Positions 17,778-27,390 are shown, counted from the stretch's first letter. The stretch: DNA of 64,000 nucleotides from Altericroceibacterium endophyticum (GCF_009827595.1 NZ_WTYT01000002.1:1-64000); one strand, 5' to 3'. Translations and numbers: made by a program. Notes: generated from the sequence alone by a model not told the origin.

Positions 17778-18929
17778 ATGAATACCGCAGATCTTCGCAT
17801 TGCCCTTGTCAGCGGCAACTACAATTATGTCCGTGACGGCGCCAATCAGGCGCTGAACAGGCTGGTTGATTATCTGTTGAGACAGGGCGCGGCTGTGCGC
17901 GTCTATTCTCCCAAGGTGACCGAACCCGCTTTTGAGCCGACAGGCGATCTGGTGGGTGTGCCCAATCTGCCCTTCCCCGGCCGCAGCGAATATCGTGTGC
18001 CCTTGGCGCTGTCGCGCAGAGTTAAGGACGATCTGAAGCAATTTGCGCCCAATGTGGTGCATGTCGCATCGCCTGATATCGCGTCGCATCGGGCCGTCAC
18101 CTGGGCGCGCATTCGTCAGATCCCGGTGCTGGCATCGGTGCATACGCGGTTTGAAACCTATCCTCGCTATTACAATATGGCGTTTCTCGAACCCATTCTC
18201 GAAGCCATGCTTCGGCGTTTCTATCGTCGCTGCGACGCATTGGTCGCACCGTCGGAAAGTATGGCCGATGTGCTGAGGCAGCAGAGGATGAACAGCGATA
18301 TCGGCATTTGGTCGCGCGGGGTCGATCGCGAAATATTCAACCCTGATCAGCGCGATCTGGCCTGGCGCAGAAGCCTTGGCATTGCGGATGATGATGTCGC
18401 TATCGGCTTCCTCGGGCGATTGGTGATGGAAAAGGGTCTGGACGTTTTCGCTGACGCGCTGGACGTACTGAAACGCCGCGGAATTGCCTGCAAAGTGCTG
18501 GTCATCGGCGAAGGCCCCGCAGATGACTGGTTCCGTCAACGGGTGCCGCATGCGAGCTTTGCAGGATTTCAGCAAGGTGCCGATCTGGGGCGCGCAGTGG
18601 CGTCCATGGATATGCTGTTCAATCCCTCGATCACCGAGACCTTCGGCAATGTCACACTTGAGGCCATGGCATGCCGTGTGCCGGTGGTGGCAGCCCGCGC
18701 CACAGGCAGCGAAAATCTGGTTGCGCATAACCGCACGGGCCAATTGGTAGAACCCGGCAACATTGATGGCTTCGCGGAAGCTCTGGCAGACTATATCGCC
18801 AACCCGGAGCGCCGCCACACCCATGGCAGCGCAGGTGAGCAGCGCAGCCTTGAATTTTCATGGGACCGCATCAATCAATGCGTGGCCGATACCTATATGC
18901 GCGTGATTGATCGACGGCGGGGCGATTAA
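17778..18929 (+). CDS. Glycosyltransferase family 4
   Basis: This 383-residue GT-B enzyme has the N-terminal IALVSGNYNYVRDGANQ and a glycine-rich acceptor loop, HTRFETYPRYYNM at about 130, donor-side IGFLGRLVMEKGLD at about 220, and the family-4 E-x7-E segment PSITETFGNVTLEAMA near 300. Relatives transfer mannose or glucose-type sugars to membrane lipids, but the substrate is unproven. ATG 17778 matches the family N-terminus. An upstream ATG at 17727 has a poorly spaced site. Confidence 0.88.
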   Translation: MNTADLRIALVSGNYNYVRDGANQALNRLVDYLLRQGAAVRVYSPKVTEPAFEPTGDLVGVPNLPFPGRSEYRVPLALSRRVKDDLKQFAPNVVHVASPDIASHRAVTWARIRQIPVLASVHTRFETYPRYYNMAFLEPILEAMLRRFYRRCDALVAPSESMADVLRQQRMNSDIGIWSRGVDREIFNPDQRDLAWRRSLGIADDDVAIGFLGRLVMEKGLDVFADALDVLKRRGIACKVLVIGEGPADDWFRQRVPHASFAGFQQGADLGRAVASMDMLFNPSITETFGNVTLEAMACRVPVVAARATGSENLVAHNRTGQLVEPGNIDGFAEALADYIANPERRHTHGSAGEQRSLEFSWDRINQCVADTYMRVIDRRRGD

Positions 18930-18934
18930 TCGTC

Positions 18935-19372
18935 CTAACGCAAAACAGCTGCGCGGCGCATTCGGACGGCATACCAGGTCAATGCCCCGGCAATCAGTAT
19001 CAAGACCAGGCTGATAATATCAGCGGCAGTCCCGGTCATGGAAGGCGGCGCATCGCTGGTCATGCGGTAGAAATTGGTGGCAAGCATGCCCAGCACGGCC
19101 AGCAGAAAAGCGGTCGCCGCCAGCTTGCGCCGCAACAGCAGCAAGAGCGAGCCGGCTATCGATCCCCACACACCGCAAGCCCAGGCAACATCAACCCACC
19201 ACGGCATATTGGCCAACCATATCAGTTCCAACCGGCTGACTCCGGCTATTTGCAGATAGCGCTGACTGCCCACCCGGGTGATCCAGTAATCATAGGCCCC
19301 GACCACATTCCAGAGCAGCGAGACTATGCCCACTACCCACAAATGCCAGGGTGCGTTTTGCTGTTGCGTCAT
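18935..19372 (-). CDS. Four-helix membrane protein of unknown function
   Basis: This 145-residue protein has four hydrophobic segments: WVVGIVSLLWNVVGAYDYW, VAWACGVWGSIAGSLLLL, LAATAFLLAVLGMLATNFY and IISLVLILIAGALTWYAVRM. Similar sphingomonad proteins are often labelled sugar transporter without proof, so I assign no function. ATG 19372 lies 70 bases from the divergent rarA start. It converges with the glycosyltransferase gene. Confidence 0.8.
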   Translation of the reverse strand: MTQQQNAPWHLWVVGIVSLLWNVVGAYDYWITRVGSQRYLQIAGVSRLELIWLANMPWWVDVAWACGVWGSIAGSLLLLLRRKLAATAFLLAVLGMLATNFYRMTSDAPPSMTGTAADIISLVLILIAGALTWYAVRMRRAAVLR

Positions 19373-19442
19373 CGCGGCAAAGGATGCTCCGAAAGCACAA
19401 GAATGGCAAATATTGATCGCGTTCCCTATGTAGGGCCGTATC

Positions 19443-20765
19443 ATGGATGATCTTTTCGGCACCGCCCCCACCTCCCCTTCCGAAGACACGCAGCCTGTGC
19501 GTGAGGATGCTCCGCTGGCGGACAAATTGCGTCCCCGGGATCTGGGCGACATTATCGGGCAGGACCATCTGACGGGGCCGGAAGGTGCGATCGGCCGTAT
19601 GGTGGGCGCCGGGCGCCTGTCCTCCATGATTTTATGGGGACCGCCTGGTACCGGAAAAACCAGCATTGCGCGCCTGCTCGCCGCAGCAGTGGGCATGCGT
19701 TTCACCGCGATCAGCGCCGTTTTTTCCGGCGTTGCCGATCTGAAAAAGGCCTTTGCCGAAGCGGAGAAGTTCCAGTCCGCAGGCCAGCGGACGCTGCTAT
19801 TCGTTGACGAGATTCACCGCTTTAACCGCGCCCAGCAAGACGGCTTTCTGCCCTTTGTCGAACAAGGCACGGTGACATTGGTGGGGGCAACCACCGAAAA
19901 TCCCAGTTTCGAACTCAACGCCGCCTTGCTCAGCCGCGCACAAGTGCTGATTCTGCATCGGCTGGATGCCACCGCGCTGGGGCAATTGCTGGACCGCGCC
20001 GAAGAGTTGGAAGAACGCCCGCTGCCCCTGACGCAGGAGGCACGCGAGGCCCTGATAGCCTCCGCCGATGGCGATGGCCGTTTCCTGCTCAATCAGGCGG
20101 AAACCCTTTATGCCTCCAATCTGACCGAGCCACTGGAACCCGGCCAGCTGAGTGATTTCCTGCAGCGCCGCATGGCGATCTACGACAAGGACCGCGAGGG
20201 GCATTACAATCTGATCTCTGCCCTGCACAAAGCCGTGCGGGGGTCCGATCCGCAAGCTGCGCTCTATTACCTTGCGCGGATGCTGGTGGCGGGGGAAGAA
20301 CCGCTTTTCGTTCTTCGGCGATTGGTGCGCATGGCGGTGGAGGATATCGGTCTGGCCGATCCCAATGCGCTGCAACAATGCCTCGCCGCGAAAGAAGCCT
20401 ATCAATTCCTGGGCTCGCCCGAAGGAGAACTGGCGATATCGCAAGCATGCCTGTACGTCGCCACCGCGCCCAAATCGAATGCAGCGTACAAGGCGCATAA
20501 GGCCGCATGGAAAAGCGCCCGCGAGACGGGATCGCTCATGCCACCGCAAAACATCCTGAACGCCCCGACCAAGCTGATGAAAGAGATCGGCTATGGATCA
20601 GGTTACACCTATGACCATGATGCTGCAGAAGGCTTCTCAGGCGACAATTACTGGCCCGAGGAAATGGAACCCCAATTGTTCTATGACCCGGTCGAACGCG
20701 GCTTCGAACGCAAGGTGAGAGAGCGAATCGCCTATTGGAACCGGCTGCGGACAGAGCGTGGCTAG
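19443..20765 (+). CDS. rarA: Replication-associated recombination protein A (AAA+ ATPase)
   Basis: This is a 440-residue clamp-loader-like AAA+ protein (RarA/MgsA/WRNIP1) acting at stalled forks. It has PLADKLRPRDLGDIIGQDHL at the start, Walker A GPPGTGKTS, Walker B LLFVDEIHRFN, sensor 1 GATTENPSFE, and the C-terminal tetramerisation domain with YGSGYTYDHDAAEGFSG. It overlaps the next gene by 8 bases, which implies joint transcription. Confidence 0.96.
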   Translation: MDDLFGTAPTSPSEDTQPVREDAPLADKLRPRDLGDIIGQDHLTGPEGAIGRMVGAGRLSSMILWGPPGTGKTSIARLLAAAVGMRFTAISAVFSGVADLKKAFAEAEKFQSAGQRTLLFVDEIHRFNRAQQDGFLPFVEQGTVTLVGATTENPSFELNAALLSRAQVLILHRLDATALGQLLDRAEELEERPLPLTQEAREALIASADGDGRFLLNQAETLYASNLTEPLEPGQLSDFLQRRMAIYDKDREGHYNLISALHKAVRGSDPQAALYYLARMLVAGEEPLFVLRRLVRMAVEDIGLADPNALQQCLAAKEAYQFLGSPEGELAISQACLYVATAPKSNAAYKAHKAAWKSARETGSLMPPQNILNAPTKLMKEIGYGSGYTYDHDAAEGFSGDNYWPEEMEPQLFYDPVERGFERKVRERIAYWNRLRTERG

Positions 20766-21645
20766 ATTTACCCATTTCGCGGCGATCGACTGGTCCGGCG
20801 CCGCAGGAAAGACCCAACGCGGCATCGCTGTCGCCCTCTGCAGCACCGGGACACAGGCACCGCAGCTCGTGCGTCCCGGCCAGATATGGTCCCGCTCCGA
20901 AGTGCTGGAATGGATCCGTGACGCCATGCCCGCCAATACGCTGGTCGGGATGGATCTGGGCCAGTCGCTGCCTTTCGCGGATTGCGGGGCGTTCTTTCCC
21001 GGTTGGTCCCAAAGCCCGGCATCCGCGCATGAATTATGGGCGCTGATCGACACTATCTGCGCGGACGACCCGCATCTGGGAGCCAACACCTTTGTCGATC
21101 ATCCAGCCGCCAGCCGCTATTTCCGCCGCCATGGTGGACGCGAAGGCGCGCATTTCCGCGTTGGCGCCGAAACCACGGGTAAGGGCCGGTTTCGCCAGAC
21201 GGAACTGAAGCAGCGCGAACAGGGATGCAGTCCCTATAGCAATTTCAATCTGGTCGGCGCGGCGCAGGTCGGCAAAAGCAGCCTCACCGGTATGCGCTTG
21301 CTCCACCGGCTTGGCGGTAAAGTGCCCGTCTGGCCTATGGACCCGGTGCCCGCATCAGGATCAGTGCTGGTGGAAATTTACACGACCATCGCCGCCATGG
21401 CCGCAGGACGCCGCGCCGGTCGATCGAAGATCCGCACATCGGCGGAACTCGGCGCAGCGCTGACGACATTGGGCTGCACACCGATAGCGCCTGATTCTCA
21501 CCCAGCAATCGACGATCATCAGGCCGATGCCATGATCACGGCGGCATGGCTGCGCAACAATGCCGCGCGCGCCGCGCTATGGCAGCCATCCGGCATGACA
21601 CCGGCTATTGCGCAGACCGAAGGATGGACATTCGGCGTCGCCTGA
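20758..21645 (+). CDS. Conserved hypothetical protein, possible RNase H-like fold (DUF429-like)
   Basis: This 295-residue protein starts with GTG at 20758, 8 bases inside the end of rarA. The opening FAAIDWSGAAGKTQRGIAVA and the later VGMDLGQSLPF resemble the first strands of RNase H-like DUF429 nucleases, with aspartates in IDWSG and MDLG. Near the C-terminus, IDDHQADAMITAAWLR supplies a further DxxDA pattern. If the fold is right it would be a metal-dependent nuclease linked to RarA, but that is inference. Confidence 0.7.
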   Translation: MARFTHFAAIDWSGAAGKTQRGIAVALCSTGTQAPQLVRPGQIWSRSEVLEWIRDAMPANTLVGMDLGQSLPFADCGAFFPGWSQSPASAHELWALIDTICADDPHLGANTFVDHPAASRYFRRHGGREGAHFRVGAETTGKGRFRQTELKQREQGCSPYSNFNLVGAAQVGKSSLTGMRLLHRLGGKVPVWPMDPVPASGSVLVEIYTTIAAMAAGRRAGRSKIRTSAELGAALTTLGCTPIAPDSHPAIDDHQADAMITAAWLRNNAARAALWQPSGMTPAIAQTEGWTFGVA

Positions 21646-21717
21646 CGATTAAAAACACATAATTCGTGATAAGGGGGCTGGACCTTTGGCTCACTCTATC
21701 GCATGGGGTGCGCGCGT

Positions 21718-21793
21718 GCCGGTATAGCTCAGCTGGTAGAGCACCTGATTTGTAATCAGGGGGTCGCGGGTTCGACTCCTGCTGCCGGCACCA
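21718..21793 (+). tRNA. tRNA-Thr (anticodon TGT)
   Basis: A complete cloverleaf: acceptor GCCGGTA pairs with TGCCGGC, D-arm AGCTCAGCTGGTAGAGC, anticodon stem CTGAT around the loop TTGTAAT... with TGT, T-loop GGTTCGACTCC, and CCA encoded at 21791-21793. It marks the left edge of the sulfatase locus. Confidence 0.96.
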
Positions 21794-21925
21794 CTTTTCT
21801 CAAAAACTTACGCGCGACATGCGAACTCCCAGGATTACGCAGCAACCACATAGCAACCACGCTATGGAGGACTATGTGGGAATCAAAATTGCCTGTATCC
21901 GACCGGTATCAAATATTACAGGTGC

Positions 21926-21945
21926 TGGTGGGCAATGCCCCACCA
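21926..21945 (-). terminator. Possible terminator hairpin downstream of the first sulfatase
   Basis: TGGTGGG and CCCACCA pair around a 6-base loop, 90 bases beyond the sulfatase stop. In the reverse direction it is followed by an AT-rich TGTAATATTTG. Otherwise the 21794-22035 stretch shows no gene. Confidence 0.4.
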
Positions 21946-22035
21946 ACTTGCGTTCACCAATGCTGACCGAGATTCGCTCTTATAGACAGATCTTCGCATG
22001 GCGCCTGCACGCTTTGATACGGCTATTCTCCATGC

Positions 22036-23424
22036 TCAATCTTGCCAGATAGCCGGTTTGTGACTGGGCGGTCTCTCTCCTGGGCGAAGAAAGATATCGC
22101 TTCCCGGCGAGCTTTTCAGAGGTTCAAAGGTAGTTCTGGCGGTTTCAAGCCTTGCCTTCATCATCGCGAGAGCATCTTTATGAAGCGATGCGACGCTGTA
22201 GCTTTCGCTCATATCCGGATCGGTCATGTCGTAAAGCTGCGGATATCCCCGATCTTCAACAGAAAATTTGAAGGTACGGTAGTAATCGGCAATCACATAT
22301 TTCCAGCGCTGGGTGCGTATGCCCACGACTTCTTCATTGTCAAAAAGCACCAGTTCTTGATGCGGGGAAGGCGCTGCGCGGGTCAGGACGGCGCTGATAT
22401 CCTTGCCATCGAGGATTGTATCTCGGGGTAACTGCTTGCCCGCCATCGCGCAGAAGGTTGGCAGAAAGTCGATACCCATGGTGATGGCATTGGTCGAAAC
22501 CCCGCTGGGAACGGTTCCCGGTTGCCGTACGATACAGGGAACGCGGTAGCCGCCATCGTATGCGCCTCCCCCTTTCCGATCACGCAATCCACCGGCAGAC
22601 CCTTCGAACCAGGGGCCGTTGTCGGAGGTGAAGATCAGCATCGTATCCTCCGCAATACCCAACCGGTCGAGCTTGTCGATCAGCCTGCCCACGATCTGAT
22701 CAATTTCCTCAACCACATCGCCATATGATCCGGCAGCCGATGTGCCGGCCAGGGATGGGATCGGATAATTAGGCAGATGGGGTGCGCTCAGGGCCAGATC
22801 GAGGAAGAACGGACGGCTTGCATTGTCCTCCAGAAATGTCTCCGCTCTGTTCCAGAACATCTGCTGCAATTGCGGATATTCAAATGGCACTTCATGAACA
22901 TCCTCGCCGCGACCTTCATAAAGGCTGAGCGGCAGCATATCGTGGCTGTAAGGAATGCCGTAAAACAGATCGAAGCCGTGCTTAGTGGGCGGCCACGAAG
23001 GGCCTTTATGCCCGAGGTGCCATTTGCCAATCAGCGCCGTAGCATATTCGGGCTTAAGCGCCTCGGCGATCGTCACTTCCGATAGCGGTAGCCCCCTTGC
23101 TTCATCCGCCATGATAACACCGCGAGCAAGCCCGGTACGGATAGGATAACGGCCGGTCATAAATCCAGCGCGCGAAGGCGTGCAAAGATTGGCTGGCGCA
23201 TAGTAATCCGTCAGCTTCATACCCTGCCGGGCCAGCCGGTCGAGATGCGGGGTTTTGATCGTCCGCCCACCGAAGGCTCCGACATCGCCATACCCAAGAT
23301 CGTCGCAATAGATGACGATGAAGTTGGGTTTGCGTCCCGGCCGATTTGACGCCGAAGCGATAGAGGGGAGCAGCGAAAGCGATGCTCCACTCGCGAGACC
23401 TGCAAGAATTTGCCGACGATCCAT
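22036..23424 (-). CDS. Secreted sulfatase (CTPSR type)
   Basis: This 462-residue S1-family sulfatase hydrolyses a sulfate ester in the periplasm. It begins MDRRQILAGLASGASLSLL, a Tat-like signal. Metal ligands sit in CDDLGYGD at 40-47. The formylglycine motif CTPSR starts at Cys81 and is followed by AGFMTGR. IGKWHLGH and FTSDNGPW complete the active site. ATG 23424 has a strong AGGAGG site. It lies 10 bases after a permease remnant and probably once followed it in an operon. The exact glycan target is unknown. Confidence 0.94.
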   Translation of the reverse strand: MDRRQILAGLASGASLSLLPSIASASNRPGRKPNFIVIYCDDLGYGDVGAFGGRTIKTPHLDRLARQGMKLTDYYAPANLCTPSRAGFMTGRYPIRTGLARGVIMADEARGLPLSEVTIAEALKPEYATALIGKWHLGHKGPSWPPTKHGFDLFYGIPYSHDMLPLSLYEGRGEDVHEVPFEYPQLQQMFWNRAETFLEDNASRPFFLDLALSAPHLPNYPIPSLAGTSAAGSYGDVVEEIDQIVGRLIDKLDRLGIAEDTMLIFTSDNGPWFEGSAGGLRDRKGGGAYDGGYRVPCIVRQPGTVPSGVSTNAITMGIDFLPTFCAMAGKQLPRDTILDGKDISAVLTRAAPSPHQELVLFDNEEVVGIRTQRWKYVIADYYRTFKFSVEDRGYPQLYDMTDPDMSESYSVASLHKDALAMMKARLETARTTFEPLKSSPGSDIFLRPGERPPSHKPAIWQD

Positions 23425-23433
23425 ATATTCCTC

Positions 23434-23664
23434 CTATTCGCTTACGGAGTGTTCATTCACGCTGCCCGTCATATCCACCAGAGCACCGGTGAGCGGCGGA
23501 TTGGCGACCACCTGCACCACCGTCACGCCGCTTGCGAGCACGAAAAGTGCAAAGAGGAAGATCCCATAGATCGCTGTCTGCGAGGCCGGGATGAACAGGA
23601 GACAGCCAGCCAGCATCAGCAGCAGACTTGGGCTTGGGATCAGTACTGGCTGAAATGTCGGACG
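23434..23664 (-). pseudogene. Remnant of a fucose-permease-like MFS transporter (internally deleted)
   Basis: The frame opens after a TAA at 23667 and reads [20 protein letters not shown] then [20 protein letters not shown], which is helices 3-4 of the FHS (FucP/glucose-galactose) permease family. It then jumps without a frame change to [11 protein letters not shown], which matches the segment before a late helix of the same family, and ends after 76 codons. A full protein has about 420 residues. The start and some 300 internal residues are gone. It cannot transport sugar. Confidence 0.75.
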
Positions 23665-23773
23665 TTAAGGCCAAAGCGGAATTCCATTATGTCTGATGAC
23701 TGTACGCGCCACCAAGCTGATCCGGCTACAGGGAGAACGGCAGAGAAGTAGGCGGGCACGAGCCGCAAGCGTT

Positions 23774-25804
23774 TTAATATTGCAGCCCCGATCCAACAGG
23801 AAAGAGCGGCATCCTGCTGTCATTCACCACTGCAGGGTCCTGATTCTCTACTGCCGTCATGGACGATGGCAGCTCGAACGGCAGATGCCCTTCAGGACGG
23901 ATACGGCCGGTGATAGCGTCGATCACGGCCTTGTCGCTCGCCCCGAAATTGCCGAGCACCACGTCTGCCTTATCGATCACATTGCCAAGGATCGCAGGGC
24001 GATCGAGAAAAATCGCAAAGACGCTCGGCAATCCCGCAGCCTTGGCTTCGATCAGCGCATCATAGGCTGCATCGCCGGGCCGGAAATCCAGCCGCCCCTC
24101 ATGCTGTCGGCTGCCGAAAAAGTGATAAGGGTGGAGAGTTTCGAAGGGTGCCTCCGTCCGGATGATCGCGAAATCCGCGTCCGCAGGATTATCGACGACA
24201 GTAAATCCGGCAGCGCGGGCTGCTTCCTGCCCCATCCCGTAAAGCCACACTTTACGCCCGGACTGCGCCGCTACCGGCAGGAGTTGCCCGTTATTCTGCA
24301 GCATAACCTGTGCTTTGGCCTGAACGATCTCGGCTCTGGACTGCACATCCGCGTCACCCAGAATCCGCGCAGCCGCTGAAGGATCTACATAGGGGTTTTC
24401 GAACAGGCCCAGCTCGAATTTGCTCGTCAGAAGCCGTTCGACCGAGCGATCTATCCGCCCCTCCTCGACGAGCCCGTCACGAACCGCCCGGAGCAATGGC
24501 TCAGGGTCGTCAATGCCCCCGAACTGATCGACACCCGCTTGCAGCCCCATGGCGAAACGCGCCTCCTCACTAATATCGGTCACGCCCCAGGATGTGGCCA
24601 CATCGCTAAGGTCCTGTGGATGTTCCTTGGTCGGCGCGCGGCAGATTTCGTTGCAGTCGCGAGTGACCAGCCAGTCCGACAGGATGATGCCCTGATAATT
24701 GCGCTTGTCGCGCAGCTCATCGGTCAGCAACTGACGGTTGAAGCCTGGCGCGACCGGCTCCAATTCCTCGCCATTGAGGGTTACATGGCGAAGCACCGGA
24801 TAGGCCGGCATGATGCCGACGACATGGGCTTCAAAGGCGCCATCAAAGGCAGCCAGATGAGCATCGATCGACCGGCCGGGCAAATCTGCAAAGCGGCCGT
24901 AATAATTATGGGCATCGAAACCTTCCGGCTGAGCCCCGTAACCGACCCAATGCTTGACGACGGTGATGACTCCATCCGGCGTCAAACCGTCATCCGAACC
25001 CTGAAAGCCTGCAACATAGGCCCCCACCATTGCGCTGATCATCGCCGGTCCGGTGCCGAATGTGCCGCTCTGACGGGGCCAGCGCGGTTCGCTGGCAAGG
25101 TCCGCCTGCGGCGACAATGTCATCTGAATGCCGACGGCGCGATATTCGCGTCGGGCAATGGCCGCAAATTCGCGAACCACATTTCGCTCGCCAAGCGCTG
25201 CGAAGCCCATCGGCTCAGGCCATTGCGAGAAACCGCCGCCTACATTGGACGCGCCCGGAACATACTGGAAGTGGTTGCGCGGATCGGAACTGATGGTGAC
25301 CGGAATGCCGAGCCTCGTATTTTCGGCAATTTCCTGAACCTTGTTGTTTTCCTCGGCAAACTTCGCTGCTGGAGCCGTGAGCCGGGTGATGAAGCTCGAC
25401 ACGTGGTTGCGATTGACCATCTGATCGACGAGACCGAGATCGTAGCTGTCCACCGAACGGTCGAAACTGCCCCCTGCCCCGCGCAAGGAGGCATGAAGAA
25501 GCATTCCGACTTTTTCCTCCAGCGTCATGCGCGCGGTGAGATCCCGCGCGCGTTCCTCTGGGGTGAGACGCCAATCCTCATAAGGCGTCAGCGCATCGTC
25601 GCTGTCGAGATCACGGAAACGCATGCCTTCATCGGAAAGAACGGCTTTGCTGCGGCTGCTCAACACCGGTTGCTCGGCTAGCCCGGAGGATGTGTCCAGC
25701 GCCGCCTGCGTGGACGCGGGCGCGGCGCATGCCGCCAGCGCCGAACACACGCTGAATGTCAGTGACAGCTTCAGTGCGGTCAAATTCTTATTCTTCATGG
25801 GCAT
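23774..25804 (-). CDS. Glycoside hydrolase family 3 lipoprotein
   Basis: This is a GH3 enzyme of about 676 residues, probably an exo-acting beta-glycosidase releasing sugars in the periplasm. The signal ends in lipobox LAAC with Cys26. Substrate-binding KHW lies at 284-286 and the nucleophile is Asp377 in GIILSDWL. The N-terminal barrel and C-terminal sandwich are both present. The start is ATG 25804 or ATG 25798 (MKNKNLTALK); a TTG at 25807 is less likely. An operator-like TAGCGCTA lies 14 bases upstream of the start. It is surrounded by sulfatase genes, so the substrate is probably a sulfated glycan. Confidence 0.93.
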   Translation of the reverse strand: MPMKNKNLTALKLSLTFSVCSALAACAAPASTQAALDTSSGLAEQPVLSSRSKAVLSDEGMRFRDLDSDDALTPYEDWRLTPEERARDLTARMTLEEKVGMLLHASLRGAGGSFDRSVDSYDLGLVDQMVNRNHVSSFITRLTAPAAKFAEENNKVQEIAENTRLGIPVTISSDPRNHFQYVPGASNVGGGFSQWPEPMGFAALGERNVVREFAAIARREYRAVGIQMTLSPQADLASEPRWPRQSGTFGTGPAMISAMVGAYVAGFQGSDDGLTPDGVITVVKHWVGYGAQPEGFDAHNYYGRFADLPGRSIDAHLAAFDGAFEAHVVGIMPAYPVLRHVTLNGEELEPVAPGFNRQLLTDELRDKRNYQGIILSDWLVTRDCNEICRAPTKEHPQDLSDVATSWGVTDISEEARFAMGLQAGVDQFGGIDDPEPLLRAVRDGLVEEGRIDRSVERLLTSKFELGLFENPYVDPSAAARILGDADVQSRAEIVQAKAQVMLQNNGQLLPVAAQSGRKVWLYGMGQEAARAAGFTVVDNPADADFAIIRTEAPFETLHPYHFFGSRQHEGRLDFRPGDAAYDALIEAKAAGLPSVFAIFLDRPAILGNVIDKADVVLGNFGASDKAVIDAITGRIRPEGHLPFELPSSMTAVENQDPAVVNDSRMPLFPVGSGLQY

Positions 25805-25817
25805 CAACCTGTAATTC

Positions 25818-25825
25818 TAGCGCTA
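25818..25825. promoter_or_regulatory. TAGCGCTA palindrome upstream of the GH3 gene
   Basis: An 8-bp palindrome with AT-rich flanks (GAATA before, GAATTAC after on the coding strand), 14 bases before the GH3 start. The same core occurs in both promoters at 32940 and 33166. LacI-family glycan regulators of Caulobacter and Xanthomonas bind similar xyl-type boxes with an AGCGCT centre. Confidence 0.6.
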
Positions 25826-25891
25826 TATTCTATTATTCAAACAGACCCGGATGGTGCAGTCTCTACACCTCTCAGGCCCGGTGTGCGGGCA

Positions 25892-27382
25892 TCAGTCCTT
25901 GTCGGGAAACCCCGCCATTCGGTGGCTTGCCGGTTCCTGCACGACGATCGGTTGCTGCCCTGAAAGAAACAGGCGAAAATTCTCGTATTGAGGGTCTCCG
26001 TCCTGTTCCATTTCCCGCAGCATTCTGTCCTTCATTGCCGCCGCCCGCTTCGCATAGCGCGGCTCATCGATAAGGTTGACGCGCTGCCCCGGATCTTTCT
26101 TCAGATCATACAGAGCAAGGGGAACACCATTGAGATATTGGTCCGCCCGCGCCCGCATGCGCGGATCGGTCTTCGCGGCTTCCAACATTGCAGGCCAAGT
26201 GAGCCCCCACATGCTTTCGATTCTGAGCTGCAAAGCGCTATTTGCCCATGGCGTAAAAAGCAAAGTGTAGCGCTCATCCTGCAGGCCTCGCATCGGATAG
26301 GCGTAACCGCTCGACACATAATCGACATGCGTCATCACCATATCGCGGTGCTGCGCCGTGCGGCCCTCCATCAGCGGGACCAGCGAACGCCCGTCAATAT
26401 CCGGTGTCGCCTCCACGCCCATCAATTCGAGAGTGGTGGGATGAAGGTCGAGATTGATGGCCAACTGGTCGAAATCAGTGGGCGCCGCCATTCCCGGATA
26501 AGAGATAAGGGCAGGAACGCGAACACCGTGATCATAACAGGTCGCCTTGCCAAAGGGCAGCGGCATGCCGTGATCGGATATGAAAACAATGACCGTGTTA
26601 TCCGCTTCGCCGCTTTCTTCCAGAACGCGCAGAATATTGCCTACAGCCTTGTCGAAGCGCTGGCATGAATTCCAGTAACGCGCGATTTCTTCACGAATTT
26701 CGGGCAGATCCTCGAGGTTAGACGGAACGGTTACGTCATCCGCCGTAAATTCGTTCTCCACCTTGTAGGCGCCCTGCTGGCCATGATCCATCTGGATCGC
26801 CGCCTCGCTGTTATAGAACGGGCGGTGGGGATCATTGATGTTGCAATTGGCAAACCAAGGTTTGTACTGCGCCCGAGCCTCCTCGATAATCAGATCGAGC
26901 CCGCGCGCGTGAAGGTCCGGATGACGGTCCTTACCCTCCACCTTGAAATTCCAGGGAAAGGAGGAGGCGGGCCGCATATGCTTGATCTTGTGTGTCGCGC
27001 CAGTGAACCAGCCTGCATCTGACAGGCGACTGGTAATGGTCGACGTCCCCTCATGCATCGGAAAGAAGCCGTTGCCACCATTACGATGGGGCCGCAGCCC
27101 GCTCATGAAAGCCTGACGCGATGGCATGCAGATAGGCGACGATGTCCGCATCTGGCGAAAACGGTGAGAACGCGCCGCCAGTCGATCAAGATTGGGTGTG
27201 ATGCCTTCCCGGCCGGTCATGAACCCGATACACGACCAGTCGATATCATCCGCCGTAATCAGGAGCAGATTGCGCCGCTCGATTTTGGATGGCTTGGGAT
27301 AATTCTGGGCATTGAGCTGGCTCAGCGGACCGCCAAGGGCGACTGCCGCCACACCGCTTTTGAGAAAATCGCGTTTCTTCAT
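25892..27382 (-). CDS. Secreted sulfatase (CMPSR type)
   Basis: This is a 496-residue S1 sulfatase. The signal MKKRDFLKSGVAAVALGG is followed by the metal site LLLITADDIDW at 40-49 and the formylglycine motif CMPSR from Cys85, then QAFMSGLRPHR. Later motifs are NINDPHRPF and FISDHGMPL. It resembles the heparan-sulfamidase-like group of sulfatases, but the target is not proven. ATG 27382 (GAGAGA upstream) lies 8 bases after the stop of the preceding sulfatase, so it is the last gene of a sulfatase operon. A longer frame upstream is antisense-type composition and has no start signal. Confidence 0.94.
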   Translation of the reverse strand: MKKRDFLKSGVAAVALGGPLSQLNAQNYPKPSKIERRNLLLITADDIDWSCIGFMTGREGITPNLDRLAARSHRFRQMRTSSPICMPSRQAFMSGLRPHRNGGNGFFPMHEGTSTITSRLSDAGWFTGATHKIKHMRPASSFPWNFKVEGKDRHPDLHARGLDLIIEEARAQYKPWFANCNINDPHRPFYNSEAAIQMDHGQQGAYKVENEFTADDVTVPSNLEDLPEIREEIARYWNSCQRFDKAVGNILRVLEESGEADNTVIVFISDHGMPLPFGKATCYDHGVRVPALISYPGMAAPTDFDQLAINLDLHPTTLELMGVEATPDIDGRSLVPLMEGRTAQHRDMVMTHVDYVSSGYAYPMRGLQDERYTLLFTPWANSALQLRIESMWGLTWPAMLEAAKTDPRMRARADQYLNGVPLALYDLKKDPGQRVNLIDEPRYAKRAAAMKDRMLREMEQDGDPQYENFRLFLSGQQPIVVQEPASHRMAGFPDKD

Positions 27383-27390
27383 ACTATCTC

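Noticed and set aside
24539-25681. Forward frame of 380 codons across the GH3 gene
   Set aside because: It is antisense to GH3 catalytic motifs with no independent support.
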